Assembly: GCA_049964535.1 (NCBI GenBank)
Contig: JBMFXG010000036.1
Coordinates: 1 to 16,784, forward strand
DNA from: JAJYZP01 sp049964535
Lineage (GTDB): Bacteria > Actinomycetota > Acidimicrobiia > Acidimicrobiales > Acidimicrobiaceae
Length of the DNA stretch: 16,784 bases
Direction of reading: 5' to 3'
Shown here in pieces: positions 1 through 7,518 of the stretch. The first letter of the stretch is position 1. Each line of letters opens with the position of its first letter. Both the position numbers and the translations under genes were made by a program. Below the pieces are notes generated by a model. It saw only the letters and a list, made by a program, of their open reading frames with translations. It ran no database searches and was not told the DNA's origin.

Positions 1-679
1 ATGCAGGGTTGAGTTGAATCAACGGGCTTCGAGCTGGGGAGTTCCTCTCGCGCTTCGTCCGAATGATATGCTTCGAATTGGATCCGCACGGCAAGGTGTC
101 AGAGCATACCTAGCTATCAACGGAGGTATTGACGGGGAGTCTTACTTTGGGAGCTCCTCGACCGATCTACTTTCAGGAATCGGACCCGCCCCGCTGGCAC
201 CAAATGATGTTCTCATGCTCGGCAACTCACATGGTCACGCACCCGCTATCGACCTTGCACCCTATCTTGGTCCAGGCGAGCAACCACTTCTTCGGGTGCA
301 CCTTGGTCCTCGATCGGAGTACTTTAACGTCCAACAACAGGCTCGATTCCTCGGCCAGCGATGGCAGATATCCAGTTCAAGCAATAGAACCGCCCTACGA
401 CTGCATGGTTCCAACCCGCTCGGCTATCAGGGCCCGGAACTGCCGAGCGAAGGAATCGTGACCGGGGCCATTCAAATGCCTCATGACGGACAGCCCATCG
501 TATTTCTAGCAGACCACCCGGTCACAGGAGGATATCCGGTGCTCGGCACAGTTTGTGATCTCGATCTCGATCACTGCGCTCAGCTACGACCCGGCTCCAC
601 AGTCATGTTTCAGAGTACACCAGCCTGTTCACGCGACGCACTCATGAGATCAGCCACCCACCACTACCAAGATCCATAA
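1..679 (+). CDS. pxpC: 5-oxoprolinase subunit C (PxpC/KipA family, biotin-dependent carboxyltransferase-like), 5'-truncated
   Basis: The reading frame is open to the left edge with no stop, so the gene starts outside the window; the TTG at 14 is only an internal codon. About 225 codons are present, against roughly 290-330 residues usual for the family, so the N-terminal third is missing. Family-typical segments are visible: GVRAYLAINGGID, then FGSSSTDLLSGIG, then LPSEGIVTGAIQMPHDGQP, then LADHPVTGGYPVLGTV, and a final LRPGSTVMF. In characterised bacteria PxpC works with PxpA and PxpB to open 5-oxoproline (pyroglutamate) to glutamate using ATP. Finding pxpA on the same strand 3.2 kb downstream supports this role. 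pxpB is not in the window and would be expected just upstream, or fused to this gene. The alternative name for relatives is allophanate hydrolase subunit 2, less likely here because of pxpA. Confidence 0.88.
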   Translation, partial: CRVELNQRASSWGVPLALRPNDMLRIGSARQGVRAYLAINGGIDGESYFGSSSTDLLSGIGPAPLAPNDVLMLGNSHGHAPAIDLAPYLGPGEQPLLRVHLGPRSEYFNVQQQARFLGQRWQISSSSNRTALRLHGSNPLGYQGPELPSEGIVTGAIQMPHDGQPIVFLADHPVTGGYPVLGTVCDLDLDHCAQLRPGSTVMFQSTPACSRDALMRSATHHYQDP

Positions 680-748
680 CCGACGGTACCCGAGCGAACA
701 TCTCCTACGACCAAGATCAGGGTTAGCGAGCTCGAAAGTTAGGATACC

Positions 749-772
749 TGCGTCTTGAAGCCCCCAGACGCG
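749..772 (+). terminator. Stem-loop after pxpC, possible weak terminator
   Basis: GCGTCT at 750-755 pairs with AGACGC at 766-771 around a 10-nt loop, with one more T-G wobble pair outside. It lies 70 nt after the pxpC stop and before the promoter-like sequence of the next gene. No clean T-run follows directly; the nearest, a run of five or so T bases, is about 17 nt later. The hairpin is seen in the sequence; its role as a terminator is inference. Confidence 0.35.
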
Positions 773-791
773 ACGCCGAATGCTCTCACTT

Positions 792-820
792 TTGCAAGGT
801 TGTAGTCATCCTGTTAGGCT
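792..820 (+). promoter_or_regulatory. Sigma-70-type promoter candidate for the GH63 gene
   Basis: TTGCAA at 792-797 and TAGGCT at 815-820 are separated by exactly 17 nt, resembling -35 and -10 elements of the housekeeping sigma factor. Transcription would start near 827, leaving a leader of about 105 nt before the TTG start at 933. That leader contains the palindrome at 861-872. Eye-based prediction only. Confidence 0.45.
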
Positions 821-851
821 CCTTCACCAGTGCTTAACGTCATCACCAAAA

Positions 852-872
852 AGACCATCTGGTCTCGAGACC
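852..872 (+). promoter_or_regulatory. Three-part inverted repeat with a perfect 12-bp palindrome, candidate operator or leader hairpin
   Basis: GGTCTCGAGACC at 861-872 is a perfect palindrome. A further AGACC at 852-856 can pair with the same GGTCT (861-865) across ATCT, so two mutually exclusive stems share one arm. It sits 25-45 nt downstream of the predicted start of transcription and 60 nt before the GH63 start codon. This is where a dimeric repressor could bind, or where an RNA hairpin could form. No regulator gene lies in the window. Confidence 0.4.
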
Positions 873-932
873 GTGTCATCTCCTTAATGACTCCCGACGG
901 CAGCAAACCTCGCACCCTGGATCAACCGGCCT

Positions 933-3626
933 TTGATTAATCCTGAAGCCGATCGCCTCAACGATCGAGATGACGCAAGCTCGACGGAGTGGAAGCTCTG
1001 GGGCCCATATCTCGCAGAGCGAGCTTGGGGTACTGTTCGCGAAGATTACAGCTCCGACGGCTCTGCGTGGTCCTACTTCCCACACGATCACGCGCGTTCA
1101 CGAGCATTCCGATGGAGCGAAGACGGACTCGGAGCTATCTCCGACAGCAGTCAAACACTTTGTCTTGCGTTCGCATTCTGGAATGGAATCGACCCGATCC
1201 TGAAGGAACGGATCTTCGGTCTGACGAGCACAGAAGGCAATCATGGCGAGGACGCAAAAGAGTACTGGTGGTACCTCGATTCGACACCGACTCATTCGTG
1301 GATGCGCTGGAAATATCACTATCCCCAGAGGGAGTTTCCTTATCAAGCTCTCGTTGACGAGAATGCTCGTCGAGACAGGACCGAGCCAGAGTATGAGCTC
1401 CTCGATACCTCCGTATTCGACGAAGACAGATACTGGTCGATCGAGGTCGACTACGCCAAGGCGACCCCGTACGACATTTTGATCTCGGTGCACGTAACGA
1501 ATCACGCTCCGGAGTCTCAAACACTCCACGTCATACCCACGCTTTGGTTTCGCAACACCTGGTCTTGGACGGAAACGTCGCTTCAACCAGAGATCGTCGC
1601 CAAGGAACTAGGGTTTGCAGCCCATCATCCCGAGTTCGGTGACTGGTCCTTGGCAGTTGAAAGTCCAAGCGAGGCCGAGAAAGCGGTCTTGCTCTTGTGC
1701 AACAACGAGACCAACACCGAGCGACTCTACGGCACACCCAACTCGACTCCCTACCCCAAAGACGCTATTAACGACCACATCGTTCGAGGAGTCCCTGACT
1801 CAATGCCGCTCCAGGTCGGAACGAAGGCTGCCGCGTGGATGCAACTGACCATCAAGGGTGGCGAGCAACGATCATTCAAGATGCGACTTACCCGCTCACC
1901 AGATCCATCCGAGCTCGACCTATCGGAGAACTTTGAAGAGATCCGGTCACAACGCCGCACCGAGGCCGACCTCTTCTACGATGCACTTCTGCACCGCTCT
2001 TCTGAAAACGCCGAATCAGATGAGTTCGACGATCAGTCCCGCTTAATTGTACGCCAGGCCGCAGCAGGTCTCCTCTGGAGCAAGCAACTCTACCACTACG
2101 ACGTAGATCGCTGGTTGAACGGTGATCCGAATCAGCCGCCTCCACCGAGCGAGCGCAACCAAGGACGTAATGCGCAGTGGCGCCACCTCAATAATGACGA
2201 TATCATCTCCATGCCAGATACCTGGGAGTATCCCTGGTATGCATCGTGGGACCTCGCCTTCCATACGGTTGCACTCGCCCGCCTCGATCACAACTTCGCC
2301 CAAGACCAGCTCTCGCTACTCTGCAGGGAGTGGTACATGCATCCAAATGGACAGCTCCCTGCGTACGAGTGGAACTTCAGTGACGTCAATCCCCCAGTTC
2401 ATGCGTGGGCAGCGCTTCGAGTCTTTGAAATTGGCGGATCGGTCAACTTCGATTTCCTCGAGCGGATCTTCCACAAATTACTGATCAACTTCACATGGTG
2501 GGTAAATCGCAAGGATTTTGAGGGCAACAACGTCTTCCAAGGCGGTTTTCTTGGGCTCGACAATATCGGACCATTCGATCGCTCAAGCAACCTTCCTTAC
2601 GGAGCTCATCTCGAACAGTCCGATGGAACGGCCTGGATGGCCCTGTACTGTCTGAACATGTTGGAGATGGCCGGAGTCCTCGCATCCCACGACCACGTTT
2701 ACGAGGACGTCGCAACAAAATTTCTCGAACACTTTGCCTACATATCCACGGCGCTCAACGAATCAGGGCTCTGGTCTGAGACTGACGGCATGTACTACGA
2801 CGTGTTGCACCTACCGGACGACACCCAAGTACCTCTCAGAGCACGCTCAATGGTGGGGCTCATTCCTCTTCTCGCCGCTACATCACTCCAGCGAGGCAAC
2901 CTCACAAGTCTTCCAGGCTTCGTCCATCGCTTGAAATGGTTCGTAGCGAATAAACCCCAGTTCTCAGCGTCACTCCACCATCTGGACAACAACGCTTCGG
3001 ACGAGTATCACCTCGCAGCTGTGGTCGAGCCAGAACGACTACGACGCATCCTAGCCACAGTCCTCTCCGAAGAGGAGTTTCTCTCGCCGTTTGGCATCCG
3101 ATCCCTCTCCGCCTATCACCGAGATCACCCCCTCAATCAGGAGATCCAAGGACTGCCCATTCACCTCGACTACGAACCGGGAGAGTCTCAAACACCTCTA
3201 TTTGGTGGGAATTCAAACTGGCGCGGGCCGGTGTGGTTGCCATTGAACTACCTCATCATTCGAGCCCTGCTTCGCTATCACAGAGCCCTCGGCAACAGCT
3301 TTACCGTGGAGTACCCAACCCATTCTGGAGTGCACTGCACACTGGCTGAAGTAGCCCAGGGTCTATCGCAACGACTGATCTCTCTCTACCGTAACGATGC
3401 ACATGGCATCCAACCCGCACAAGTCGCAACCGCTCGGCAACCTCCCCACCTGAACTGGAACGATAACCTCTTGTTCTACGAATATTTCCACGGCGACACC
3501 GGAGCAGGACTTGGTGCTTCGCATCAAACTGGTTGGACGGCACTCCTGCTAGATCTCATACTGGAGTCAGACCACGTACCCACAGACCCCACATCGCACG
3601 GCATGCCTGACATTCAATCAGAGTGA
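933..3626 (+). CDS. GH63 family (MGH1-like) glucosidase, cytoplasmic
   Basis: An 897-residue protein of the large bacterial glucosidase family related to GH63 mannosyl-oligosaccharide glucosidase and mannosylglycerate hydrolase. The N-terminal beta-rich part has the family hallmark WGPYLAERAWGTVREDYS (23-40), then YFPHDHARSRAFRW (48-61), GNHGEDAKEY (102-111) and PTLWFRNTWSW (202-212). The C-terminal (alpha/alpha) barrel carries PWYASWDLAFH (434-444), EQSDGTAWMALY (561-572), NSNWRGPVWLPLNYL (760-774) and FYEYFHGDTGAGLGASHQTGW (848-868). E850 in the last motif is the likely catalytic base; the acid is probably D440 or D564, and I cannot decide between them. There is no signal peptide. TTG 933 is the first usable start after the in-frame stop at 888-890 and places the family N-terminus correctly. 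It probably cleaves an alpha-glucosidic compound such as a glucosylated compatible solute; the substrate is not determined. Confidence 0.85.
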   Translation: MINPEADRLNDRDDASSTEWKLWGPYLAERAWGTVREDYSSDGSAWSYFPHDHARSRAFRWSEDGLGAISDSSQTLCLAFAFWNGIDPILKERIFGLTSTEGNHGEDAKEYWWYLDSTPTHSWMRWKYHYPQREFPYQALVDENARRDRTEPEYELLDTSVFDEDRYWSIEVDYAKATPYDILISVHVTNHAPESQTLHVIPTLWFRNTWSWTETSLQPEIVAKELGFAAHHPEFGDWSLAVESPSEAEKAVLLLCNNETNTERLYGTPNSTPYPKDAINDHIVRGVPDSMPLQVGTKAAAWMQLTIKGGEQRSFKMRLTRSPDPSELDLSENFEEIRSQRRTEADLFYDALLHRSSENAESDEFDDQSRLIVRQAAAGLLWSKQLYHYDVDRWLNGDPNQPPPPSERNQGRNAQWRHLNNDDIISMPDTWEYPWYASWDLAFHTVALARLDHNFAQDQLSLLCREWYMHPNGQLPAYEWNFSDVNPPVHAWAALRVFEIGGSVNFDFLERIFHKLLINFTWWVNRKDFEGNNVFQGGFLGLDNIGPFDRSSNLPYGAHLEQSDGTAWMALYCLNMLEMAGVLASHDHVYEDVATKFLEHFAYISTALNESGLWSETDGMYYDVLHLPDDTQVPLRARSMVGLIPLLAATSLQRGNLTSLPGFVHRLKWFVANKPQFSASLHHLDNNASDEYHLAAVVEPERLRRILATVLSEEEFLSPFGIRSLSAYHRDHPLNQEIQGLPIHLDYEPGESQTPLFGGNSNWRGPVWLPLNYLIIRALLRYHRALGNSFTVEYPTHSGVHCTLAEVAQGLSQRLISLYRNDAHGIQPAQVATARQPPHLNWNDNLLFYEYFHGDTGAGLGASHQTGWTALLLDLILESDHVPTDPTSHGMPDIQSE

Positions 3627-3627
3627 A

Positions 3628-3641
3628 CCGCACCACTGCGG
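3628..3641 (+). terminator. Short hairpin directly after the GH63 stop
   Basis: CCGCA (3628-3632) and TGCGG (3637-3641) pair around a CCAC tetraloop, two bases after the TGA. A second weak stem, GACTC (3665-3669) with GAGTC (3678-3682), follows. Neither has a T-run, so termination is only possible. The rest of the 271-nt gap up to pxpA shows no gene with family features; the frame open at 3623-3979 runs into pxpA and is judged a shadow. Confidence 0.3.
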
Positions 3642-3885
3642 GCGGAGTTACCCTGAAAGCTCGGGACTCTCTCATAGGAGTCGGCAGCGAACTTCTTCAG
3701 GAGCAGAAATGCGTGAGAGTCGATATCGACCCCGACGTTCGACCCTGTGACACAAATCTTCTCTGGACTCGCCACAATTCGTTCCAGCTACATCCTAACT
3801 CTAAGATCCGCGGGACAATCCTGACCGGGGCGAGCCAACGAACCAGGACTCCACCTCTTAGGAGGAGCCCCTTCTTTGGCTGCGC

Positions 3886-3897
3886 TAAGGTTTTCCT
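3886..3897 (+). promoter_or_regulatory. pxpA start region: Shine-Dalgarno or leaderless -10
   Basis: AAGG at 3887-3890 lies 7 nt before the ATG at 3898 and can serve as ribosome binding site. The same bases form TAAGGT (3886-3891), a TANNNT -10 element ending exactly 6 nt before the ATG, the geometry of a leaderless start. No -35 match lies 16-18 nt upstream, so the ribosome-binding reading is preferred. Confidence 0.4.
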
Positions 3898-4656
3898 ATG
3901 CACGTCGATATCAACTGTGATCTCGGAGAAGGGACCACTTCTGCCGACGACGAAAACGACCGTCAGCTTCTCGAGCTAGTAACCAGCGCTAACCTAGCGT
4001 GCGGACTACACGCAGGTGATCCCTACCGTATGTGGTCGACGATCGAGACTGCGCGACGAAACGGCGTTGCGCTAGGTGCACATGTCAGCTACAACGATCG
4101 CCCCAACTTCGGAAGGGTGGTCGTGGAGCGGAGTCGAGACGAACTCGTCGCTGATATCCTCTACCAACTTGGCTCGATCGCTGCGCTCGCCAAGGCACAA
4201 GGGGCGACGATCTCTTACGTCAAACCTCATGGCGCGCTCTACAACCGAATCGTCACCGACGAAGCTCACGCCCAGGCCGTCGCGGAGGCTATCACGATCT
4301 TCGATCCAAGCCTGAAACTTTTAACCCTCCCCGGCTCCGTCGCAGAGCAGCGAGCAACTCAGATGGGAGTTGAGGTACGGCGTGAGGGATTCGCTGATCG
4401 TGGCTACCATTCAGATGGAACACTCGTCGCTCGAAGTCATCCAGGAGCGATCATCACCGATCCCGAGACCGTGGCTCAGCGAGGTCGAGACCTCGTCTGC
4501 AAGCAAGAGCTCACGACCATAGAGGGCGACGTTATCTCCCTCGGTGTCGACTCTCTCTGTATCCACAGTGATACTCCCGGAGCAGTCGCCCTCGCACGAC
4601 GGCTCCGTAGCGAACTTGAATCGAACAATGTCAGCATTCGTCCCTTCGTACCTTGA
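3898..4656 (+). CDS. pxpA: 5-oxoprolinase subunit A (PxpA, LamB/YcsF family)
   Basis: 252 residues, a normal full length. All family motifs are present in order: VDINCDLGEG (3-12), ANLACGLHAGDP (31-42), GAHVSYNDRPNFGR (60-73), YVKPHGALYN (107-116), GFADRGYHSDGTLVARSHPGA (164-184) and CIHSDTPGAVALARRLR (221-237). The usual HGD in the last motif is HSD here, a mild substitution. PxpA is the subunit of the PxpABC 5-oxoprolinase that, in studied bacteria, converts 5-oxoproline to glutamate with ATP, removing a damage product formed from glutamine and glutamate. The ATG at 3898 starts exactly at the conserved N-terminus. Its partner pxpC lies upstream on the same strand, separated by the GH63 gene, an unusual split. 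The permease gene follows after 161 nt. Confidence 0.93.
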   Translation: MHVDINCDLGEGTTSADDENDRQLLELVTSANLACGLHAGDPYRMWSTIETARRNGVALGAHVSYNDRPNFGRVVVERSRDELVADILYQLGSIAALAKAQGATISYVKPHGALYNRIVTDEAHAQAVAEAITIFDPSLKLLTLPGSVAEQRATQMGVEVRREGFADRGYHSDGTLVARSHPGAIITDPETVAQRGRDLVCKQELTTIEGDVISLGVDSLCIHSDTPGAVALARRLRSELESNNVSIRPFVP

Positions 4657-4710
4657 CCGCAAAGTGCGTAGAGTTCGATCTCCTCGTGTTATCGCCTCTT
4701 CGAAGTCGCG

Positions 4711-4775
4711 CGACTGTAACCGCAACAGTTGTCACTGATTCAGAGAGCAGTACCTGACTTGGTACACCTCTCTGA
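4711..4775 (+). promoter_or_regulatory. Two consecutive stem-loops between pxpA and the MFS gene
   Basis: Stem-loop 1: CGACTGT (4711-4717) pairs with ACAGTTG (4725-4731) with one G-T wobble and a 7-nt loop. Stem-loop 2: TCAGAGAG (4740-4747) pairs with CTCTCTGA (4768-4775), then a 2x2 internal loop, then GTACC (4750-4754) with GGTAC (4761-4765) around a 6-nt loop. There is no T-run after either. They could end or process the pxpA transcript, or control the permease starting at 4818. The structures are visible; the role is inference. Confidence 0.45.
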
Positions 4776-4817
4776 CGATCGATCCAAGCTGCATCGCTCA
4801 ACTCAAGCTGCCAGCTC

Positions 4818-6053
4818 GTGAGTTCGAGGTCACCTTCTCGAAGAGGCATCGACCTTTGGAGCTTGGCGAGCTTCATCGGTCTCGGACTGCCCGATGGCAT
4901 GCTCGGTACTGCATGGCCGTCAATGCGGGCCGGACTCCATCTTCCGCTTGGCGACCTTGGCTTGATCCTCATCATGGTCACCATTGGATCTGTGCTCGTC
5001 AGTTCGATCGTCGGTCGGGCTCTTCGGCGCTTCGGCCTGCCTGCGCTTCTCACCATCAGTGGTGCGACAGCAGCCATGGGAGCGATCGGCTTCGCTGGGG
5101 CGAACGAGTTACCGATGCTGTTAGGCCTATCGCTCTGTTTCGGTGTTTCAGCAGGTATCACTGACGGGACGCTCAATACCGCCCTGGCGCTCGCAGGTCG
5201 TCAACGACTTCTCAATCTCCTCCACGGCTTCTACGGTATCGGTGCATCGACAGGACCGTTGCTCATAACGGCCACGGTCTTGCTCGGTTCCTGGCGAGAT
5301 GGCTATATCGCCCTGGCCTGCTACGACATTGTGGCAGCAATTGCGTGGTTAAGACTACCCAGTGCGTATGCAACGCTCAAGACCGGTCGCCCACAGGACG
5401 CAACGAAGCCCGTTTCGGACGGAACTTCGGACTACACCACGGGCATACAGCGCACTCGATCACTTCGATCCGCAATCCTTTGGAGCCTGGCCACCTTCTT
5501 CATCTACGTCGGCCTCGAGGTCGCCGCAGGTCAGTGGGAGACCTCCTACCTCCGCCTCTACCTCCACCTTTCACCTCTCTTCGCCGGAGTAGCGACCTTT
5601 AGCTACTGGGGCGCACTAACTGTCACTCGTATCTCGCTTGCAAGCTTTCGACGAGCCCTCAACAATAGATCGATCGTCCATCTTGGAGCAGCTCTTGGTC
5701 TCGTCTGCACCGCAATGATCTGGTGGAACCCGAACATTGCCGTGACCATTCTCTCCTTTATTGCACTCGGCGCAGCTCTCGCCGGAATCTTTCCCGCCCT
5801 CGTAGCTCTGACCCCAGAGCGAGTGGATCCTCGACGCGCACCCCATCTCATCGCCTGGGAGATCGGAGCAGCCTCAGCGGGAGGGGCACTGCTCTCAGGA
5901 GGGGTTGGGCTCATACTGAGCAAGGCTGGGCTCGGTTCCTTTGGGTTCAGTCTTGTCCTGCTCGCTATCTGCCTGAATCTCTCAGCACACATCGTCGAGC
6001 GGACCTCAACCCACCGAACTCCGTCTCCTCAACGTCTGAGACAGAAATCATAG
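4818..6053 (+). CDS. MFS transporter
   Basis: 411 residues, highly hydrophobic, with about 12 membrane-spanning stretches in two halves joined by a polar linker near residues 190-215, the layout of the major facilitator superfamily. Family-typical pieces are IGLGLPDGMLGTAWPSMR after the first polar residues, LHGFYGIGASTGPLLIT in the middle of the first half, and FIYVGLEVAAGQWETSYL at the start of the second half, as in FucP-like sugar permeases. The substrate cannot be told from sequence. GTG 4818 is the first start codon after the in-frame stop at 4773-4775; no good ribosome binding site precedes it, and a TTG at 4863 just before the first membrane helix is an alternative. It follows pxpA by 161 nt with two stem-loops between, so co-expression with 5-oxoproline metabolism is possible but unproven. 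Confidence 0.85.
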   Translation: MSSRSPSRRGIDLWSLASFIGLGLPDGMLGTAWPSMRAGLHLPLGDLGLILIMVTIGSVLVSSIVGRALRRFGLPALLTISGATAAMGAIGFAGANELPMLLGLSLCFGVSAGITDGTLNTALALAGRQRLLNLLHGFYGIGASTGPLLITATVLLGSWRDGYIALACYDIVAAIAWLRLPSAYATLKTGRPQDATKPVSDGTSDYTTGIQRTRSLRSAILWSLATFFIYVGLEVAAGQWETSYLRLYLHLSPLFAGVATFSYWGALTVTRISLASFRRALNNRSIVHLGAALGLVCTAMIWWNPNIAVTILSFIALGAALAGIFPALVALTPERVDPRRAPHLIAWEIGAASAGGALLSGGVGLILSKAGLGSFGFSLVLLAICLNLSAHIVERTSTHRTPSPQRLRQKS

Positions 6054-6378
6054 CAATCAAAGAAGACTAGTTCTGAGAAAACACAAGAATCGAGATCGAG
6101 GAGAGGTCACAAGAGCCTATGCGCTACACCCTGGTTCCTTCCAGTTCAGCCCAGAACCCGACACAACCCACAGAGATGCGATCGACTCCGTAGTTGCGGG
6201 TAGGCTCGAACCAGCTCTCTAACCCTGAGCCGATCACAGAGATCAATGCTGGCCTTCTCTGAAACAGAGCCGAGGGGATCGTTGATCGATCATCTCGCCC
6301 GACACTCCCAGCTAAGAAGACATAGAACGATCACGGTCCTCAGCGTGCACTGCATCGGTCCCGCGAGACCAAGCTCAA

Positions 6379-6432
6379 CGTTGCATCAGCGAAACGTTGC
6401 ATCATCAACTCGTTGCATCATCACATCGTTGC
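6379..6432. repeat. 16-bp-period tandem repeat, CGTTGCATCA core, three copies plus a partial fourth
   Basis: CGTTGCATCA occurs at 6379-6388, 6395-6404 and 6411-6420, and CGTTGC again at 6427-6432. The spacing is exactly 16 bp each time, while the six bases between cores vary (GCGAAA, TCAACT, TCACAT). A conserved core with variable filler at fixed spacing suggests protein-binding sites placed about one and a half helical turns apart, rather than simple slippage. The period is not a multiple of three and an overlapping open frame (6246-6449) shows no protein repeat, which argues against coding origin. Confidence 0.75.
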
Positions 6433-6433
6433 G

Positions 6434-6459
6434 GATTGAAGCACCATAGATTGAAGCAC
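6434..6459. repeat. 11-bp direct repeat GATTGAAGCAC, 15-bp period
   Basis: GATTGAAGCAC at 6434-6444 and again at 6449-6459, immediately after the CGTTGC repeats. It is a different sequence and a different period, so the two repeat sets are distinct but adjacent. Function unknown. Confidence 0.65.
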
Positions 6460-6615
6460 AGAGCGAGATAAGATCAAACCGGGCTCACGCGCGTCGTAGT
6501 CCGTAGAATCGATCGACCGGGGACCTCATCAGAGGAAACGCACGATCACGACGATTCCACCGACCAACGGACCACCACGGATCCAGCCGGCTCAGCAGCA
6601 CCGATGAGGGAAGTC

Positions 6616-7008
6616 TCAGACCAGCCCAAGACGAGCGAAGAGTTCTCGAACCCCTGGAGCCAATGGAAGCTTCTCGATCTCCGACGTCCGTTGGATTCGG
6701 AGTCCATGTGCATCACTTCCAGCAATCGCATTCTGCGTCACCCCTACCACTTGAGAGACGAGCCAAACCCAGAGCGCAAACTGTTGGGCATCTGAGCAGA
6801 TCTCGAGATAGCCGACAAGTCCAGTCGCCTCAACTTCTAAACAGGTCTCCTCCACAAACTCACGTTCAACGGCTTGTTGAAGGCTCTCTCCTGGCTCCAC
6901 CTTCCCACCAGGTGGAGCCCACACAGTCTCTCCACCACTGCCGCCACGCCCGACGAGCACTACTGCGTCATTCGAAATAAGGAGCCCTGATACCGCCCTT
7001 GAAATCAC
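6616..7008 (-). CDS. Nudix hydrolase
   Basis: 130 residues, typical for a single-domain Nudix enzyme. The Nudix box runs from G35 to L57: G-x5-E41-x7-R49-E50-F-V-E53-E54-T, with the metal-binding REFVEE core intact. The Gly normally found two residues after the last Glu is Cys56, a small deviation. These enzymes hydrolyse nucleoside diphosphates linked to another group, such as oxidised nucleotides or sugar nucleotides; the substrate is not predictable here. GTG 7006-7008 is used as start and overlaps the stop of the acetyltransferase gene (7005-7007), so the two are translationally coupled. It is the last gene of the long minus-strand gene row. Confidence 0.88.
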   Translation of the reverse strand: MISRAVSGLLISNDAVVLVGRGGSGGETVWAPPGGKVEPGESLQQAVEREFVEETCLEVEATGLVGYLEICSDAQQFALWVWLVSQVVGVTQNAIAGSDAHGLRIQRTSEIEKLPLAPGVRELFARLGLV

Positions 7009-7493
7009 GATTGAGTGCGCTGAGAGGAGGCGTACACGATAGCTCGCGCCTTAAAACCGTACGCTTCAAGAATGTTCTTGAAGGACCGATCTCCCGGGAG
7101 AGCCACAACATCGACCTCGTGACAACCATGATCAGCCAGGGCCACGGTAATAGCTTCAAATAACTCACTACCTAACCCAATGGATCGAAAACACGGATCT
7201 ACGTAGAGCTCTTCAACGATTCCCCGGCCATCGAAACTCCGCCCCTTAACATAACCCGCCGGAACGTCCTCCACGACTGCCACGAGATTTGCCCAACTCG
7301 AACGATCACGATCGAGAGCACGAACCGACGAGGAGATCTCAGCGACTAATCGCAAACCTCCGCGTCGAGCTCGCATCTCCTCTCGAGCTTGCATCCTCAT
7401 CGCAGCTATCCACTCTTCATCGCTCGCAGAGCTTTCGCGGACTAAGGTACGAACTTGAGTCCCCTGCTGAGAACTATCGATCAACCTCTCCAA
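7005..7493 (-). CDS. GNAT family N-acetyltransferase
   Basis: 162 residues. The acetyl-CoA binding signature of the GNAT fold is at 95-112 (EELYVDPCFRSIGLGSEL), with R103-x-x-G106-x-G108 for the pyrophosphate. A late segment, ALPGDRSFKNILEAYGFKAR (131-150), is the usual closing motif of the fold. The acceptor substrate is unknown; it could be an amine of a small molecule or a protein. The start is uncertain: TTG 7491-7493 has AAGG only 3 nt before it, while a second TTG three codons later has better spacing to that AAGG. The gene follows the lipid-droplet-type gene by 25 nt and overlaps the Nudix gene by 3 nt. Confidence 0.82.
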   Translation of the reverse strand: MERLIDSSQQGTQVRTLVRESSASDEEWIAAMRMQAREEMRARRGGLRLVAEISSSVRALDRDRSSWANLVAVVEDVPAGYVKGRSFDGRGIVEELYVDPCFRSIGLGSELFEAITVALADHGCHEVDVVALPGDRSFKNILEAYGFKARAIVYASSQRTQS

Positions 7494-7518
7494 TCCTTGC
7501 CGCTTTCGTACGTCGCGC

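Larger units (their letters stand above)
6054..6615. other. Intergenic region between convergent genes, no gene supported
   Basis: About 560 nt between the end of the plus-strand permease gene and the end of the minus-strand Nudix gene. I see no family-like protein, tRNA or strong terminator. A small stem CTCTG-AAA-CAGAG lies at 6257-6269 and another, CCTC-ATCA-GAGG, at 6524-6535; either could help end transcription weakly. The notable content is the set of short tandem and direct repeats at 6379-6459, listed separately. Confidence 0.6.

Noticed and set aside
3623..3979. Plus-strand open frame of 118 codons overlapping the GH63 stop and the pxpA start
   Set aside because: It overlaps 82 nt of pxpA in another frame, has no recognisable feature, and has no ribosome binding site of its own.
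6170..6240. tRNA-like GGTTCGAGCC on the minus strand
   Set aside because: The T-stem has a mismatch and a wobble, and no matching acceptor arm is found about 70 nt away.
6379..6432. Short CRISPR array
   Set aside because: The repeat core is 10 bp and the filler 6 bp, far shorter than CRISPR repeats and spacers, and no cas gene is present.
6246..6449. Possible 67-codon gene in the convergent gap
   Set aside because: It contains the 16-bp repeats out of phase with its codons and shows no family pattern or ribosome binding site.
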